From: Tessaracoccus rhinocerotis
Lineage (GTDB): Bacteria > Actinomycetota > Actinomycetes > Propionibacteriales > Propionibacteriaceae
Direction: 5' to 3'
Assembly: GCF_007197885.1 (NCBI RefSeq)
Contig: NZ_VKKG01000001.1
Span: 430,334-494,333, forward strand
Length of the DNA: 64,000 nt
Both the position numbers and the translations under genes were made by a program. Numbering within the stretch: the stretch's first letter is position 1; every line of letters starts with the position of its first letter. Below are positions 34,435 through 42,169 of the stretch, piece after piece. The notes below the pieces were generated by a model. That model was not told where the DNA came from. It did not search any database and saw only the letters and a list, made by a program, of their open reading frames with translations.

Positions 34435-36780
34435 ATGATGTCGCCTGCCTCACGTCGGACCAGGGCCCTGGTGGCCCTGGCAGTCGGGGTCGCCCTCGTC
34501 GGGGCCACCCCCGCCGATGCCCGCCCGCCCGTGCCGCCCCAACCCCCTGCACCGGAGGTCTCCGATGCGACGGTGCACGATCCCGACCACATCGCGGTCG
34601 ACGGCGTCCACTACGTCTTCGGCTCGCACCTACAGGTGGCTCGGAGCGACGACCTCGTCGCCTGGGAACAGGTGGCCGCGGGCGTCAACGCCGCCAACCC
34701 GATCTTCGAGGACGTCACCGAGGAGTTGTCCGAGGCCCTCGAGTGGGCGGAGACCGACTCCCTTTGGGCGCCCGACGTCACGCAACTTCCAGACGGGCGC
34801 TTCGCCATGTACTACAACGCCTGCCGGGGAGACTCACCGCGCTCCGCGATGGGACTCGCCGTCGCCGACGACGTGACGGGTCCCTACGAGGACCAGGGCA
34901 TCTTCCTGAAGTCGGGGATGTGGGACCAGGAGAGCGAGGACGGCACTGTCTACGACGCCCGGGTCCACCCCAACGTCGTCGACCCCGACGTGTTCACCGA
35001 CACCGACGGTCGCTGGTGGATGGTCTACGGCAGTTTCTCCGGCGGCATCTTCATCCTCGAACTGGACCCTGTCACCGGCTTCCCGCTGCCCGACCAGGGC
35101 TACGGCACCCACCTGTGGGGCGGCAACCACGCCCGCATCGAGGGGCCAACCGTGCACTACGACGCCGAGACGGGCTTCTACTACCTGTTCGTGACCTACG
35201 GCGGGCTCGACGCAGACGGCGGCTACAACGTGCGCGTCGCTCGCTCCACCGCGCCCGACGGGCCGTACCTGGACATGGCGGGCCGTAGTATGGGCGAGGT
35301 GGCGGCCGACCCGAGCAAGCCACTGTTCGACGACGTCAGCATCGCCCACACGGGCGTGAAGCTGATGGGCAACCACGAGTTCACCCGCCTGCCCGGAGAC
35401 CCGGGATCCGGCCGCGGCACCGGCTACGTCTCCCCCGGTGGCAGTTCCCCCTTCACCGTGGACGGGCTGGACTACCTGGTCTTCCACACCCGTTTCCCCG
35501 GTCAGGGTGAAATCCACCAGGTCCGGGTCCACGAGATGTTCCTCGACGCCCAGGGCTGGCCGGTGCTCGCCCCGCTGCGCTATGGCGGGGACTCGTACCG
35601 CACGTCCAAGCGACACGACGCCGTCGGAACCTGGGCGGTCGTGGACCACGCCCCCAAGGACATCGACATCGACGTCCACGCTGCCCAACAGGTGACCCTC
35701 ACCCAACAGGGTCTGGTCACCGGCGCGTGGACCGGCACGTGGGAGCGCGTCGGAGTCGACCGCATCCTGCTCAACCTCGACGGCGACCCGGTCACCGCGG
35801 AGTTGTCGCGCCAGTTCGACCCGGGGCGCGCCGAGTGGGTCTGGACCTTCACCGGCCTGCAGCCCGACGGCGCAGCGCTCTGGGGGGTCCGAACCGAGCA
35901 CGTCAGCGCACAGGAGGCCGTCGAGCGGGTGGCCGCGGACCTGTCCGTGCCGGCGACCACCGCCACAGACCTCGACCTGCCCGTGCTGGGCACACAAGGT
36001 TCCGTCATCGCCTGGACCACTTCCATGCCCGACGTGATCTCCCCCGACGGAGAAGTCAATCGACCCGAGCAGGGCGAACCCGACGCCGTCGTCACGCTGA
36101 GTGCCACAATCGCCAACGGGGACGCCACCGCCGAGGTGGCGTTCGAGGTCACCGTGCCCGCCCGCGCCGGCACCGGTCTCGTGGCCCACTACGCCTTCGA
36201 CGGTGACCTGACGAGCCCACAGACGGCATCCGGCACGGTCACGGGCCCCCTGATCGACGCCCCCGGCGGCCGGATCAGCTACGCCGAGGGAGTCGCAGGG
36301 CAAGCCGCAGTGTTCGATGGCGCCTCCGGCGTGCGACTGCCGGACGGAACGGTGCACGGACCGACGTGGTCGGTGTCGCTGTGGCTGAACCCGAGTGCGG
36401 CCACGCAGCACACCACCACCTTCTTCGCGGCCCAGAGCGCTACGTCGTGGGTGAGCCTCGTGCCACGAGGGCCGGGAAGCATGGACTCGATGGTGTGGTC
36501 GGGGACCCAGTGGTACGACGCTAGCTTCGGCCGCCAGATCCCCACCGGTGAGTGGACCCACGTCGCGTTCACGGTTGACGCCGGCGACATCGTCGCGTGG
36601 ATCGACGGCGAGCGTGTGCATGAGAGCAGCGGGTTCCCCGACGTCCTCAAGGATCCCTCCGCGGTGTTCGCTCTCGGCGTGAACTGGTGGGACGTCCCGT
36701 ACCAAGGGCTGTTGGACGACCTGCGGGTCTTCGACGTCGTCCTGACCGACGCAGACGTCGCGGGGTTGGCCGGGAGGTGA
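34435..36780 (+). CDS. Secreted multidomain GH43 arabinanase with Ig-like and LamG-like domains
   Basis: The 781-residue exported protein has a signal peptide (cleavage near residue 30, PADARP). The GH43 propeller (about 40-340) has Asp in VHDPDHI, Asp in NVVDPDVFTDTDG and Glu in ARIEGPTVHY, with LWAPDVTQLPDGRFAMYYNA. A GH43 C-terminal beta-domain (about 385-500) follows, then an atrophied bacterial Ig-like domain with IAWTTSMPDVISPDGEVNRP (near 520-545), then a concanavalin-like (LamG) domain from GLVAHYAFDGDLT to the end. This layout fits extracellular endo-arabinanases. ATG ATG at 34435 has AGGAG at 34425-34429. It starts the outside degradation that feeds the lipoprotein GH43 and the importer. 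Confidence 0.93.
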   Translation: MMSPASRRTRALVALAVGVALVGATPADARPPVPPQPPAPEVSDATVHDPDHIAVDGVHYVFGSHLQVARSDDLVAWEQVAAGVNAANPIFEDVTEELSEALEWAETDSLWAPDVTQLPDGRFAMYYNACRGDSPRSAMGLAVADDVTGPYEDQGIFLKSGMWDQESEDGTVYDARVHPNVVDPDVFTDTDGRWWMVYGSFSGGIFILELDPVTGFPLPDQGYGTHLWGGNHARIEGPTVHYDAETGFYYLFVTYGGLDADGGYNVRVARSTAPDGPYLDMAGRSMGEVAADPSKPLFDDVSIAHTGVKLMGNHEFTRLPGDPGSGRGTGYVSPGGSSPFTVDGLDYLVFHTRFPGQGEIHQVRVHEMFLDAQGWPVLAPLRYGGDSYRTSKRHDAVGTWAVVDHAPKDIDIDVHAAQQVTLTQQGLVTGAWTGTWERVGVDRILLNLDGDPVTAELSRQFDPGRAEWVWTFTGLQPDGAALWGVRTEHVSAQEAVERVAADLSVPATTATDLDLPVLGTQGSVIAWTTSMPDVISPDGEVNRPEQGEPDAVVTLSATIANGDATAEVAFEVTVPARAGTGLVAHYAFDGDLTSPQTASGTVTGPLIDAPGGRISYAEGVAGQAAVFDGASGVRLPDGTVHGPTWSVSLWLNPSAATQHTTTFFAAQSATSWVSLVPRGPGSMDSMVWSGTQWYDASFGRQIPTGEWTHVAFTVDAGDIVAWIDGERVHESSGFPDVLKDPSAVFALGVNWWDVPYQGLLDDLRVFDVVLTDADVAGLAGR

Positions 36781-36868
36781 ATGGACCCGGACGGGAGGAT
36801 GAGAGTCCTGTACTGCGCCGGGCCGACGTCAGGGGCAACGCGATGTCCGGAGGTGCGTCTTGAGTGGC

Positions 36869-37135
36869 CTAACCACCATGGCCCAGGACACGACCGCCCT
36901 CAGTGGCAGCCTGAGGTGGCTCTGCCTTCGCACGGACGGCAGATGTCGTGACCGCGGAGCTCGTCAGGAGGATGAGAGCGCCAACTGAGATCGCGAGGGC
37001 GGAGACGGCTGCGCCCTCGAGCGCGAGGGGATGCTCGAAACACCGGAAATCGGTGGTCCCGTTGGGAAAAAACGTACCGTCGGGGCAATCCACGACCCGA
37101 CGCTGCAGCAAGACAGCCCGCGCGTGACACGGCAT
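36869..37135 (-). CDS. Small membrane protein, unknown
   Basis: The 88-residue frame encodes VVDCPDGTFFPNGTTDFRCF, then one clear membrane segment ALAISVGALILLTSSAV and a charged tail. I believe similar short CPDGTFFP-type proteins occur in other actinobacteria, but cannot check. The ATG at 37135 lies 1 base after the stop of a damaged frame on the same strand (37137-37394), so both may belong to one old operon. No ribosome site is evident. The first about 14 residues look less protein-like than the rest. It could be a remnant. Confidence 0.42.
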   Translation of the reverse strand: MPCHARAVLLQRRVVDCPDGTFFPNGTTDFRCFEHPLALEGAAVSALAISVGALILLTSSAVTTSAVRAKAEPPQAATEGGRVLGHGG

Positions 37136-37136
37136 G

Positions 37137-37394
37137 TCAGGATGTTGGATCCCGGTCCTCTACGCGAGGTTCAGGGGTCTCGCCGTTGGCGACCTCGTCG
37201 ATCCAGTCGTTCGCCTCGTCCGACAGGTATAGCCCGACTGGACCGCCTTGGCCGACCCACCATGCATCTGCGCTGATGATGCCGCCTGCCCCGGTGATCT
37301 CTTCGACGAGATGGCCCGGGACCTCGTCCCCGTTGTTCTCCGTCAGATATTCACGGGACTGCTGCGTCAGCTTTGGCCACCACGCTTCGATGCC
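37137..37394 (-). pseudogene. Damaged small gene: protein-like frame without a start codon
   Basis: The minus strand is open for 85 codons from just after a TGA (37397-37395) to a TGA at 37139-37137. It reads like a real protein: EAWWPKLTQQSREYLTENNG, then AWWVGQGGPVGLYLSDEAND and WIDEVANGE, with G/C at most third positions. There is no ATG, GTG or TTG near the beginning. An ATG stands one base out of frame just upstream (ATGAGGCATCG); removing one A would give MGIEAWWPKL. A single-base insertion in the gene or in the assembly would explain this. Function unknown; I have the impression of a small actinobacterial family, unverified. Confidence 0.5.
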
Positions 37395-37450
37395 TCATGC
37401 CGACATCATCCATCACTGCGATGCGAGGCGCCAGATGTGGCATCTGTGAG

Positions 37451-37540
37451 TGGAGCGCACGGCACCGGAGACGGAGCCGACGTGACACCTCGTGCGGGTG
37501 GCGAACTTGGCTGGAGCGCTTGGCACCGGAGACGGAGCCG
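37451..37540. repeat. Short direct repeat, 29 bases twice
   Basis: A 29-base unit beginning TGGAGCGC and ending GGCACCGGAGACGGAGCCG occurs at 37451-37479 and again at 37512-37540, differing at two adjacent bases, 61 bases apart. It fills much of the 256-base gap 37395-37650 before the bleomycin-resistance-like gene. No gene is seen there. Confidence 0.6.
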
Positions 37541-37650
37541 TGCGCACCAATCAGGGTTCTCAGATCCCGGACCAGCGTTCGGCAGAACCCCGAGACGCGG
37601 CCTGCCCGGAGGTGTTCGGGGCCCCAGGAGACTCGGTGTTACAGTCGAGA

Positions 37651-38019
37651 ATGGTCGACCACGCCACTCCGAACCTCCCGTCCCGCAGTTTCGACGCCAC
37701 GATCACGTTCTACGCCGCGCTCGGGTTCGAGATCGTCTTCCGGGACGCGGGCTGGCTTATCCTGGACAGGGGCGGCCTCATGCTGGAGTTCTTCCCAGAT
37801 CCCGGTCTGAATCCTGCGTCATCTTCCTTCGGCTCTTGCCTCCGCGTGGACGACCTGGACGCTTTCTGCACTCGATGCCGCGTCGCTGGCATACCCGAGG
37901 CGACAGCGGGGTGGCCTCGGATCCAACCGGCCAGACTTGAGGCCTCCGGAATGCGGATCGCCTACCTACTCGACCCTGATGGCTCGCTGCTCCGGCTGGT
38001 TCAGAACCCGACCACGTAA
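37651..38019 (+). CDS. Bleomycin-resistance/glyoxalase-fold protein
   Basis: The 122-residue protein of the vicinal-oxygen-chelate fold has FDATITFYAALGFEIVFRDA, GLMLEFFPDPG, SCLRVDDLDAFCTRCR and the end YLLDPDGSLLRLVQN. These match Ble-like proteins that bind glycopeptide drugs, often as dimers. ATG 37651 is chosen because the protein family begins here; the open frame before it (from 37492) runs through a direct repeat and looks non-coding. TACAGT at 37640-37645 could be a -10 that makes a leaderless mRNA. Whether it gives resistance is not known. Confidence 0.82.
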   Translation: MVDHATPNLPSRSFDATITFYAALGFEIVFRDAGWLILDRGGLMLEFFPDPGLNPASSSFGSCLRVDDLDAFCTRCRVAGIPEATAGWPRIQPARLEASGMRIAYLLDPDGSLLRLVQNPTT

Positions 38020-38114
38020 CCCAGGGCCCAACTCCGCAACTCCGGTTGCGAGGGGTCGCCGTCGGGACGTTGGAGGGGGCTCAATACACTTCGGACGGAG
38101 GTGTTGAGGAGACC

Positions 38115-39077
38115 ATGGAGGTTGTTCTCGAGGTGCTTTCGAAGGTGTTGCCCATCTTCGCGTGCCTGCTGCTCGGCGCCGTCGCGGCGCGGAAACGGAT
38201 CATCGGAACCGAGGGCGTCGCGGCTATCAAGACCTTGGTGGCGAGCTTCACGCTGCCCTTCGTGATCTTCGGCGCGTTCTACTCGTTGCGCCTCAGCGCA
38301 AGTACCGGAGCCATCTCGGTCGTGATCTTCGGGGTCTGCCTCGCGACGTTCGCGGTAGGGTTCTGGGTCCGGCGAATCTCCTCCGGCAAGCACAAGGAGC
38401 TGTATCCGTACCTGTTCTCGGGCTACGAGATGGGCATGCTCGGGTTCCCGCTCTACACGCTGTTGGTGGGCGGCGCGCACGTCTCGAACCTCGCGGTGTT
38501 GGACATCGGGCACGAGCTGTTCGTCTTCGGCGTCTTCGTCTCCTTCCTGCTGGCAGAGGCCGGTGACAGGATCGGGCCCGCGGCCACCGTGACTCGGGCG
38601 TTGCGCAACCCGGTCATGGTGGCGCTGCTGGCCGGGCTGCTGTTGAGCGTCACGGGTGCGGCGTCCGCGCTCGACCAGACGTTCGCCGGGCCGCTCATCC
38701 AGGACACGGCCGCCTTCATCGCGGGCCCGACCGCGGTGCTGATCCTGTTCTCCATCGGGTACGAGAGCGTCTCCACCAACGCGGCCGTCGGGCCGGCGAT
38801 CCGCGTGGTGCTGGTGCGGTTGGCGGTCATGGCTCCCCTGGCGGCCCTGGTGAGCGCGGCCATCTTCGCGATCGTGCCCTTCGACCCACAGCTGTTGCTG
38901 GCCATCCTGCTGATGTTCTCGCTGCCGGCACCGTTCGTGATCCCCGTCTTCTCGAAGATCGAGGCGCACAACCACTTCGCGGCCACGGTGCTGTCCATCC
39001 ACACACTCGCCACACTCCTCGTCTTCGTGCTCCTGGTGGTGTTGAACGAGACGGTCCTGAGCGCCCCGCTGGGTTGA
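38115..39077 (+). CDS. AEC-family (auxin efflux carrier) transporter
   Basis: The 320-residue membrane protein has about ten predicted segments in two halves, with VLPIFACLLLGAVAARKRII at the start, GYEMGMLGFPLYTLLVGG in the middle and SLPAPFVIPVFSKIEAHNHF near the end. The family transports organic acids such as malate or malonate, and auxin in plants. ATG 38115 follows GAGGAGA (38105-38111). The frame is open to 38046, but that part has no ribosome site. It stands alone between unrelated genes; substrate unknown. Confidence 0.88.
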   Translation: MEVVLEVLSKVLPIFACLLLGAVAARKRIIGTEGVAAIKTLVASFTLPFVIFGAFYSLRLSASTGAISVVIFGVCLATFAVGFWVRRISSGKHKELYPYLFSGYEMGMLGFPLYTLLVGGAHVSNLAVLDIGHELFVFGVFVSFLLAEAGDRIGPAATVTRALRNPVMVALLAGLLLSVTGAASALDQTFAGPLIQDTAAFIAGPTAVLILFSIGYESVSTNAAVGPAIRVVLVRLAVMAPLAALVSAAIFAIVPFDPQLLLAILLMFSLPAPFVIPVFSKIEAHNHFAATVLSIHTLATLLVFVLLVVLNETVLSAPLG

Positions 39078-39125
39078 GTGGTCAGCCCCCGCTGAGCACT
39101 CTCGGGGTGTGCGACGATCTACCTC

Positions 39126-39947
39126 ATGCGAACGCGCGTCCTCTACGTGACCGACCTGACCTACCCGGCCAGGGGCAGGCGCTACGGCGACGAAGACATC
39201 CACCTCTCCGCGTCCCTGCGCAGGCATTTCGACGTCGCGCTGTGCCACCCGACCCAGGCCGCCGCCCTGATGGGCGCCTTCGACGTCGTCGTCGTCCGCA
39301 ACTCCGGCCCAGTCCTTTCATACCAGCAGGCCTACGACGCGTTCAGGACGCAGGCACTGAACGAGGGCGCCAAGGTGTTCACCCAACTGACCGGCAAGGG
39401 CGACGCCCTCGGCAAGCAGTACCTGCTCGACCTGTACCGCCAGGGATACCCCGTGATCCCGACCGTGGACGAGCGCGCTGATCTCAGCCGCCTCCCCACC
39501 GTCGAGCGGTACGTCATCAAGCCCAAGGGGGGTGCGGACTCGGTGGGGCTTCGTGTGCTGGGCGCTGACGAGCTCGCCGGCGCGCAACTCGATGGCGTCC
39601 TGGTCCAGCCGCTGATCCCATTCGCCCATGAGGTCTCTTTCTACTTCGTGGACCGGGAGTTCCAGTACGCCCTCCACGCCCCGAACCCGGAACAGCGCTG
39701 GGACCTCGCCCCCTGCGAAGCCGGCAAGGCCGACCTCGCCTTCGCGCAACGCTTCGTCGACTGGAACGACATCGACCACGGAATCCAGCGCGTCGACGCC
39801 TGTCGGACCCGGACGGGTGAGCTGCTCCTGATGGAACTCGAGGACCTCAACCCGTACCTGTCGCTGGACCGGGTCGACGCCGCCACCCGGGAACGGTTCA
39901 CCAACCGCATGGTGGCCTCCATCCAGCAGCTCTGCCCCGACGCCTGA
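39126..39947 (+). CDS. ATP-grasp domain protein, unknown substrate
   Basis: The 273-residue protein shows an ATP-grasp layout. The N-terminal domain is RVLYVTDLTYPARGRRYGDE, then the nucleotide-binding VERYVIKPKGGADSVGLRVL (near 130-150) and the metal-binding LLLMELEDLNPYLSLD (near 240-255). ATP-grasp enzymes join a carboxylate to an amine or thiol. The middle segment EVSFYFVDREFQYALHAPNP is typical of the ATP-grasp core. No partner gene next to it suggests a substrate. It begins 48 bases after the AEC transporter in the same direction. Confidence 0.75.
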   Translation: MRTRVLYVTDLTYPARGRRYGDEDIHLSASLRRHFDVALCHPTQAAALMGAFDVVVVRNSGPVLSYQQAYDAFRTQALNEGAKVFTQLTGKGDALGKQYLLDLYRQGYPVIPTVDERADLSRLPTVERYVIKPKGGADSVGLRVLGADELAGAQLDGVLVQPLIPFAHEVSFYFVDREFQYALHAPNPEQRWDLAPCEAGKADLAFAQRFVDWNDIDHGIQRVDACRTRTGELLLMELEDLNPYLSLDRVDAATRERFTNRMVASIQQLCPDA

Positions 39948-40061
39948 TCGGACCTGGCCGCCCTGGCGCTTCGTCCTCCGGTCCCCCCACCCCGCCCCAG
40001 TCCACCGTCGCGGCCCCAGCTACGCTCGGGGAAAGGACACCCCCTAGTGATGGAGACCACA

Positions 40062-40736
40062 ATGGCAACGTTGGCAATCGTGGGAGCGGGCCCCGGCTTG
40101 GGCGCCGCGGTCGCGCGCAGGTTCGGGAGAGAAGGGTTCGCGATCGCACTCGTCTCGCGTGACCAGTCGAAGCTGGACGACATGGCGGCGGAACTGGTCG
40201 AGGAGGGCGTGACCGCACGCGGGTACTCAGCCGACGTGCGCGACGCCGAATCCCTGGAGGCGGCCCTCACCGCGGCGGCCGAGGACCTGGGCCCGATCAC
40301 CGCTCTGCAGTACAGCCCGCTGCCGTCGCGCTCGTACCTCGAGCCGGTGCTCGACCTCACCCCCGAACTCGCCCTCGAGGCACTCCGCTTCTCGGCGCTG
40401 GGACTGATCGCCGCGGCGCGAACAGTACTGCCGGCGATGCGTGCAGCAGGCGACGGCACGATCATCCTGATCAATGGCGGCACCTCGGTGAAGTCGCGCG
40501 CCGGCTTCGCCGGGACGTCCGTGGCCTTCCCCGCCGAGAGCGCCTACGGCGAGATGCTCCACGAGGCCCTGGCCGACGAGGGCGTGCGCGTCGTGCAGCT
40601 CGTCATCCCCGGCTCGATCCCGAAGCTGCAGGTGGCCGACGGTGTGGACGGGGTCGCAGACCGCATCTGGCAGTTGCACACGACTCCCGGTGAGTTCCGG
40701 ACGATGCTCATCCCCCTCGAGGAGGGCCGCGAGTAA
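40062..40736 (+). CDS. Short-chain dehydrogenase-like protein lacking the active-site lysine
   Basis: The 224-residue protein has the cofactor motif IVGAGPGLGAAVARRFG and INGGTSVKS, which supplies the usual Ser/Thr. The active-site Tyr is in SAYGEMLHEAL, but the Lys expected four residues after Tyr is Leu. VIPGSIPK follows where PG is expected. So it is an atypical member that may bind NAD(P) with a changed or lost reaction. ATG 40062 has TGGAG at six bases; GTG 40047 and ATG 40050 in frame are alternatives with GAAAGGA (40031-40037). Confidence 0.82.
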   Translation: MATLAIVGAGPGLGAAVARRFGREGFAIALVSRDQSKLDDMAAELVEEGVTARGYSADVRDAESLEAALTAAAEDLGPITALQYSPLPSRSYLEPVLDLTPELALEALRFSALGLIAAARTVLPAMRAAGDGTIILINGGTSVKSRAGFAGTSVAFPAESAYGEMLHEALADEGVRVVQLVIPGSIPKLQVADGVDGVADRIWQLHTTPGEFRTMLIPLEEGRE

Positions 40737-40811
40737 CACCAGCAAGTTCGACTGGGTCGCTGGTACTCCGTCACCCCAGGATTGCGGAGCACCAGCGAGT
40801 CATCAGCCTCC

Positions 40812-41215
40812 CTATGGGTTGACCACGTACAGATCGCGCACCTGATCGTTGCCCTTGGTGTTGACATGCACGTTGTAGTTCCCCACGACGTATGTGCCCG
40901 CGGCATTGTTGCCGATCTGGATGGTCTTCTCGAAGACCTCCTCGGCTCCGTCGGCGTCGGTCTCGACGAGGGTGACGAGTTCCTCCGTGGCCTGCGGGAC
41001 CGTGGCCTGCAAGCCACTTTCGCCGCGGGGTCCAAATTGAACGCCGAGACGCTGTACCAGTAGTCGGTCCCCTCCTCCACCGTGAAAGTCGACGTAGCCG
41101 ACACCGTCCACCGTGCCGATCAGTTCACCGGTGCTGACCTTGGCGTCCCGGCGATAGATGTTGTAGCCCTCGGCACCTTGGACAGCGCTCCAGGTGATCG
41201 TCAGGACGCAGCAAC
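40812..41215 (-). pseudogene. Remnant of a secreted protein: fibronectin-III domain with two frameshifts
   Basis: On the minus strand ITWSAVQGAEGYNIYRRDAK and GELIGTVDGVGYVDF form the first half of a fibronectin type III domain. Near 41088 the frame shifts and continues as TVEEGTDYWYSVSAFNL. Near 41028 it shifts back to ESGLQATVPQATEELVTLVE and runs to the TAG at 40814-40812 (end NDQVRDLYVVNP). Nothing upstream of about 41215 looks like the rest of the protein, and the divergent DUF5655 gene begins at 41241. It looks like the 3' end of a lost gene for a cell-surface or carbohydrate-active protein. Confidence 0.6.
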
Positions 41216-41240
41216 TGGTTCTGAGCGCTACGGTGATTGC

Positions 41241-41615
41241 ATGCCAGCGGCAGAAGGCGGGCGGACGCCTGAGGAGTTCTTCGACGGCTCCCCGGACGGG
41301 CTGCGCTTGTACCGCGAGGTCGAGCAGGCGGTCCGAGCCGTCGGCGACGCGTCGGTGAGGGTGACGAAGAGCCAGATCGCGTTCCGCCGCCGGAAGGGCT
41401 TCGCCTACGTCTGGCGCCCGGACCTGTACCTGCGCAGCGACGTGCCGGCAGTGCTGTCCGTCGCCCTTCCGCACGAGGTCACCTCGACCCGGTTCAAGGA
41501 GATCGCACACCCGTCCCCGAGGGTCTGGATGCACCACCTGGAGCTACGCCGGGTCGAGGAGGTCGACGACGAGGTCCGCGCCTGGCTGGTCGCCGCACAC
41601 GACAACGCAGTCTGA
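41241..41615 (+). CDS. DUF5655 domain protein
   Basis: The 124-residue protein matches DUF5655: EEFFDGSPDGLRLYREVEQA, VRVTKSQIAFRRRKGFAYVW, a predicted strand LYLRSDVPAVLSVALP and the end MHHLELRRVEEVDDEVRAWL. Function unknown; the fold is related to small nucleic-acid or nuclease-like domains only by annotation, so I assign none. TACGGT at 41229-41234 could give a leaderless transcript from 41241. The frame is open further upstream over the fibronectin remnant but is not protein-like there. Confidence 0.85.
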   Translation: MPAAEGGRTPEEFFDGSPDGLRLYREVEQAVRAVGDASVRVTKSQIAFRRRKGFAYVWRPDLYLRSDVPAVLSVALPHEVTSTRFKEIAHPSPRVWMHHLELRRVEEVDDEVRAWLVAAHDNAV

Positions 41616-41663
41616 CCCCTGCGAAGAGGCGCGGAGTCATAGTGACCCTCCACGTCGAAGGAG

Positions 41664-42155
41664 ATGGTGAGGACAATCCCGAAGAACACGATCTGCTTGT
41701 GGTTCGACAAGGACGCCGAGGCTGCGGCCGAGTTCTACGCCTCGGTGTTCCCCGACAGTCGCGTCGGGCGGGTGTCCCGTGCGCCCGCGGACTTCCCCGG
41801 CGGGAGGGCCGGCGACGTCCTGACGGTGGAGTTCACGGTCTGCGGCGTCGAGTGCATCGGGCTGAACGGCGGGCCGGAGTTCACACACAGCGAGGCGTTC
41901 TCCTTCCAGATCGCGACCGACGACCAGGAGGAGACCGACCGCTACTGGGACGCAATCGTGGGCAACGGTGGGCAGGAGAGCGCCTGCGGTTGGTGCAAGG
42001 ACAGGTGGGGCCTGTCCTGGCAGATCACCCCGCGAGCACTCACGGAGGCAGCGGCCTCTGACGCCCCGGGCGTGGCCGAGCGCGCGTTCACCGCCATGCT
42101 GACCATGACCAAGATCGACGTCGCCAGGATCGAGCAGGCGGTCGCGGGGAATTGA
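41664..42155 (+). CDS. VOC-superfamily protein (PhnB-like)
   Basis: The 163-residue protein begins KNTICLWFDKDAEAAAEFYA and contains SVFPDSRVGRVSRAP, ECIGLNGGPEFTHSEAFSFQ and GWCKDRWGLSWQITPRAL, the pattern of the PhnB-like (3-demethylubiquinone 3-methyltransferase domain) VOC proteins. Function is unknown for most members. ATG 41664 lies directly after GAAGGAG (41657-41663), closer than usual; GTG 41667 would improve the distance a little. It converges on araR, 14 bases away. Confidence 0.87.
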   Translation: MVRTIPKNTICLWFDKDAEAAAEFYASVFPDSRVGRVSRAPADFPGGRAGDVLTVEFTVCGVECIGLNGGPEFTHSEAFSFQIATDDQEETDRYWDAIVGNGGQESACGWCKDRWGLSWQITPRALTEAAASDAPGVAERAFTAMLTMTKIDVARIEQAVAGN

Positions 42156-42169
42156 TCCGCCGCACGGGC

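Noticed and set aside
37186..37449. An 87-codon plus-strand frame
   Set aside because: Composition is not protein-like, and the minus strand of the same bases holds a much better, though damaged, coding frame.
37492..37650. Upstream extension of the Ble-like gene by 53 codons
   Set aside because: The extra part runs through a direct repeat and has no family similarity. The family N-terminus fits ATG 37651.
40812..41537. A single minus-strand gene of 241 codons
   Set aside because: Only the part below about 41215 is protein-like, and it needs two frameshifts. The upper part lies over the DUF5655 gene.
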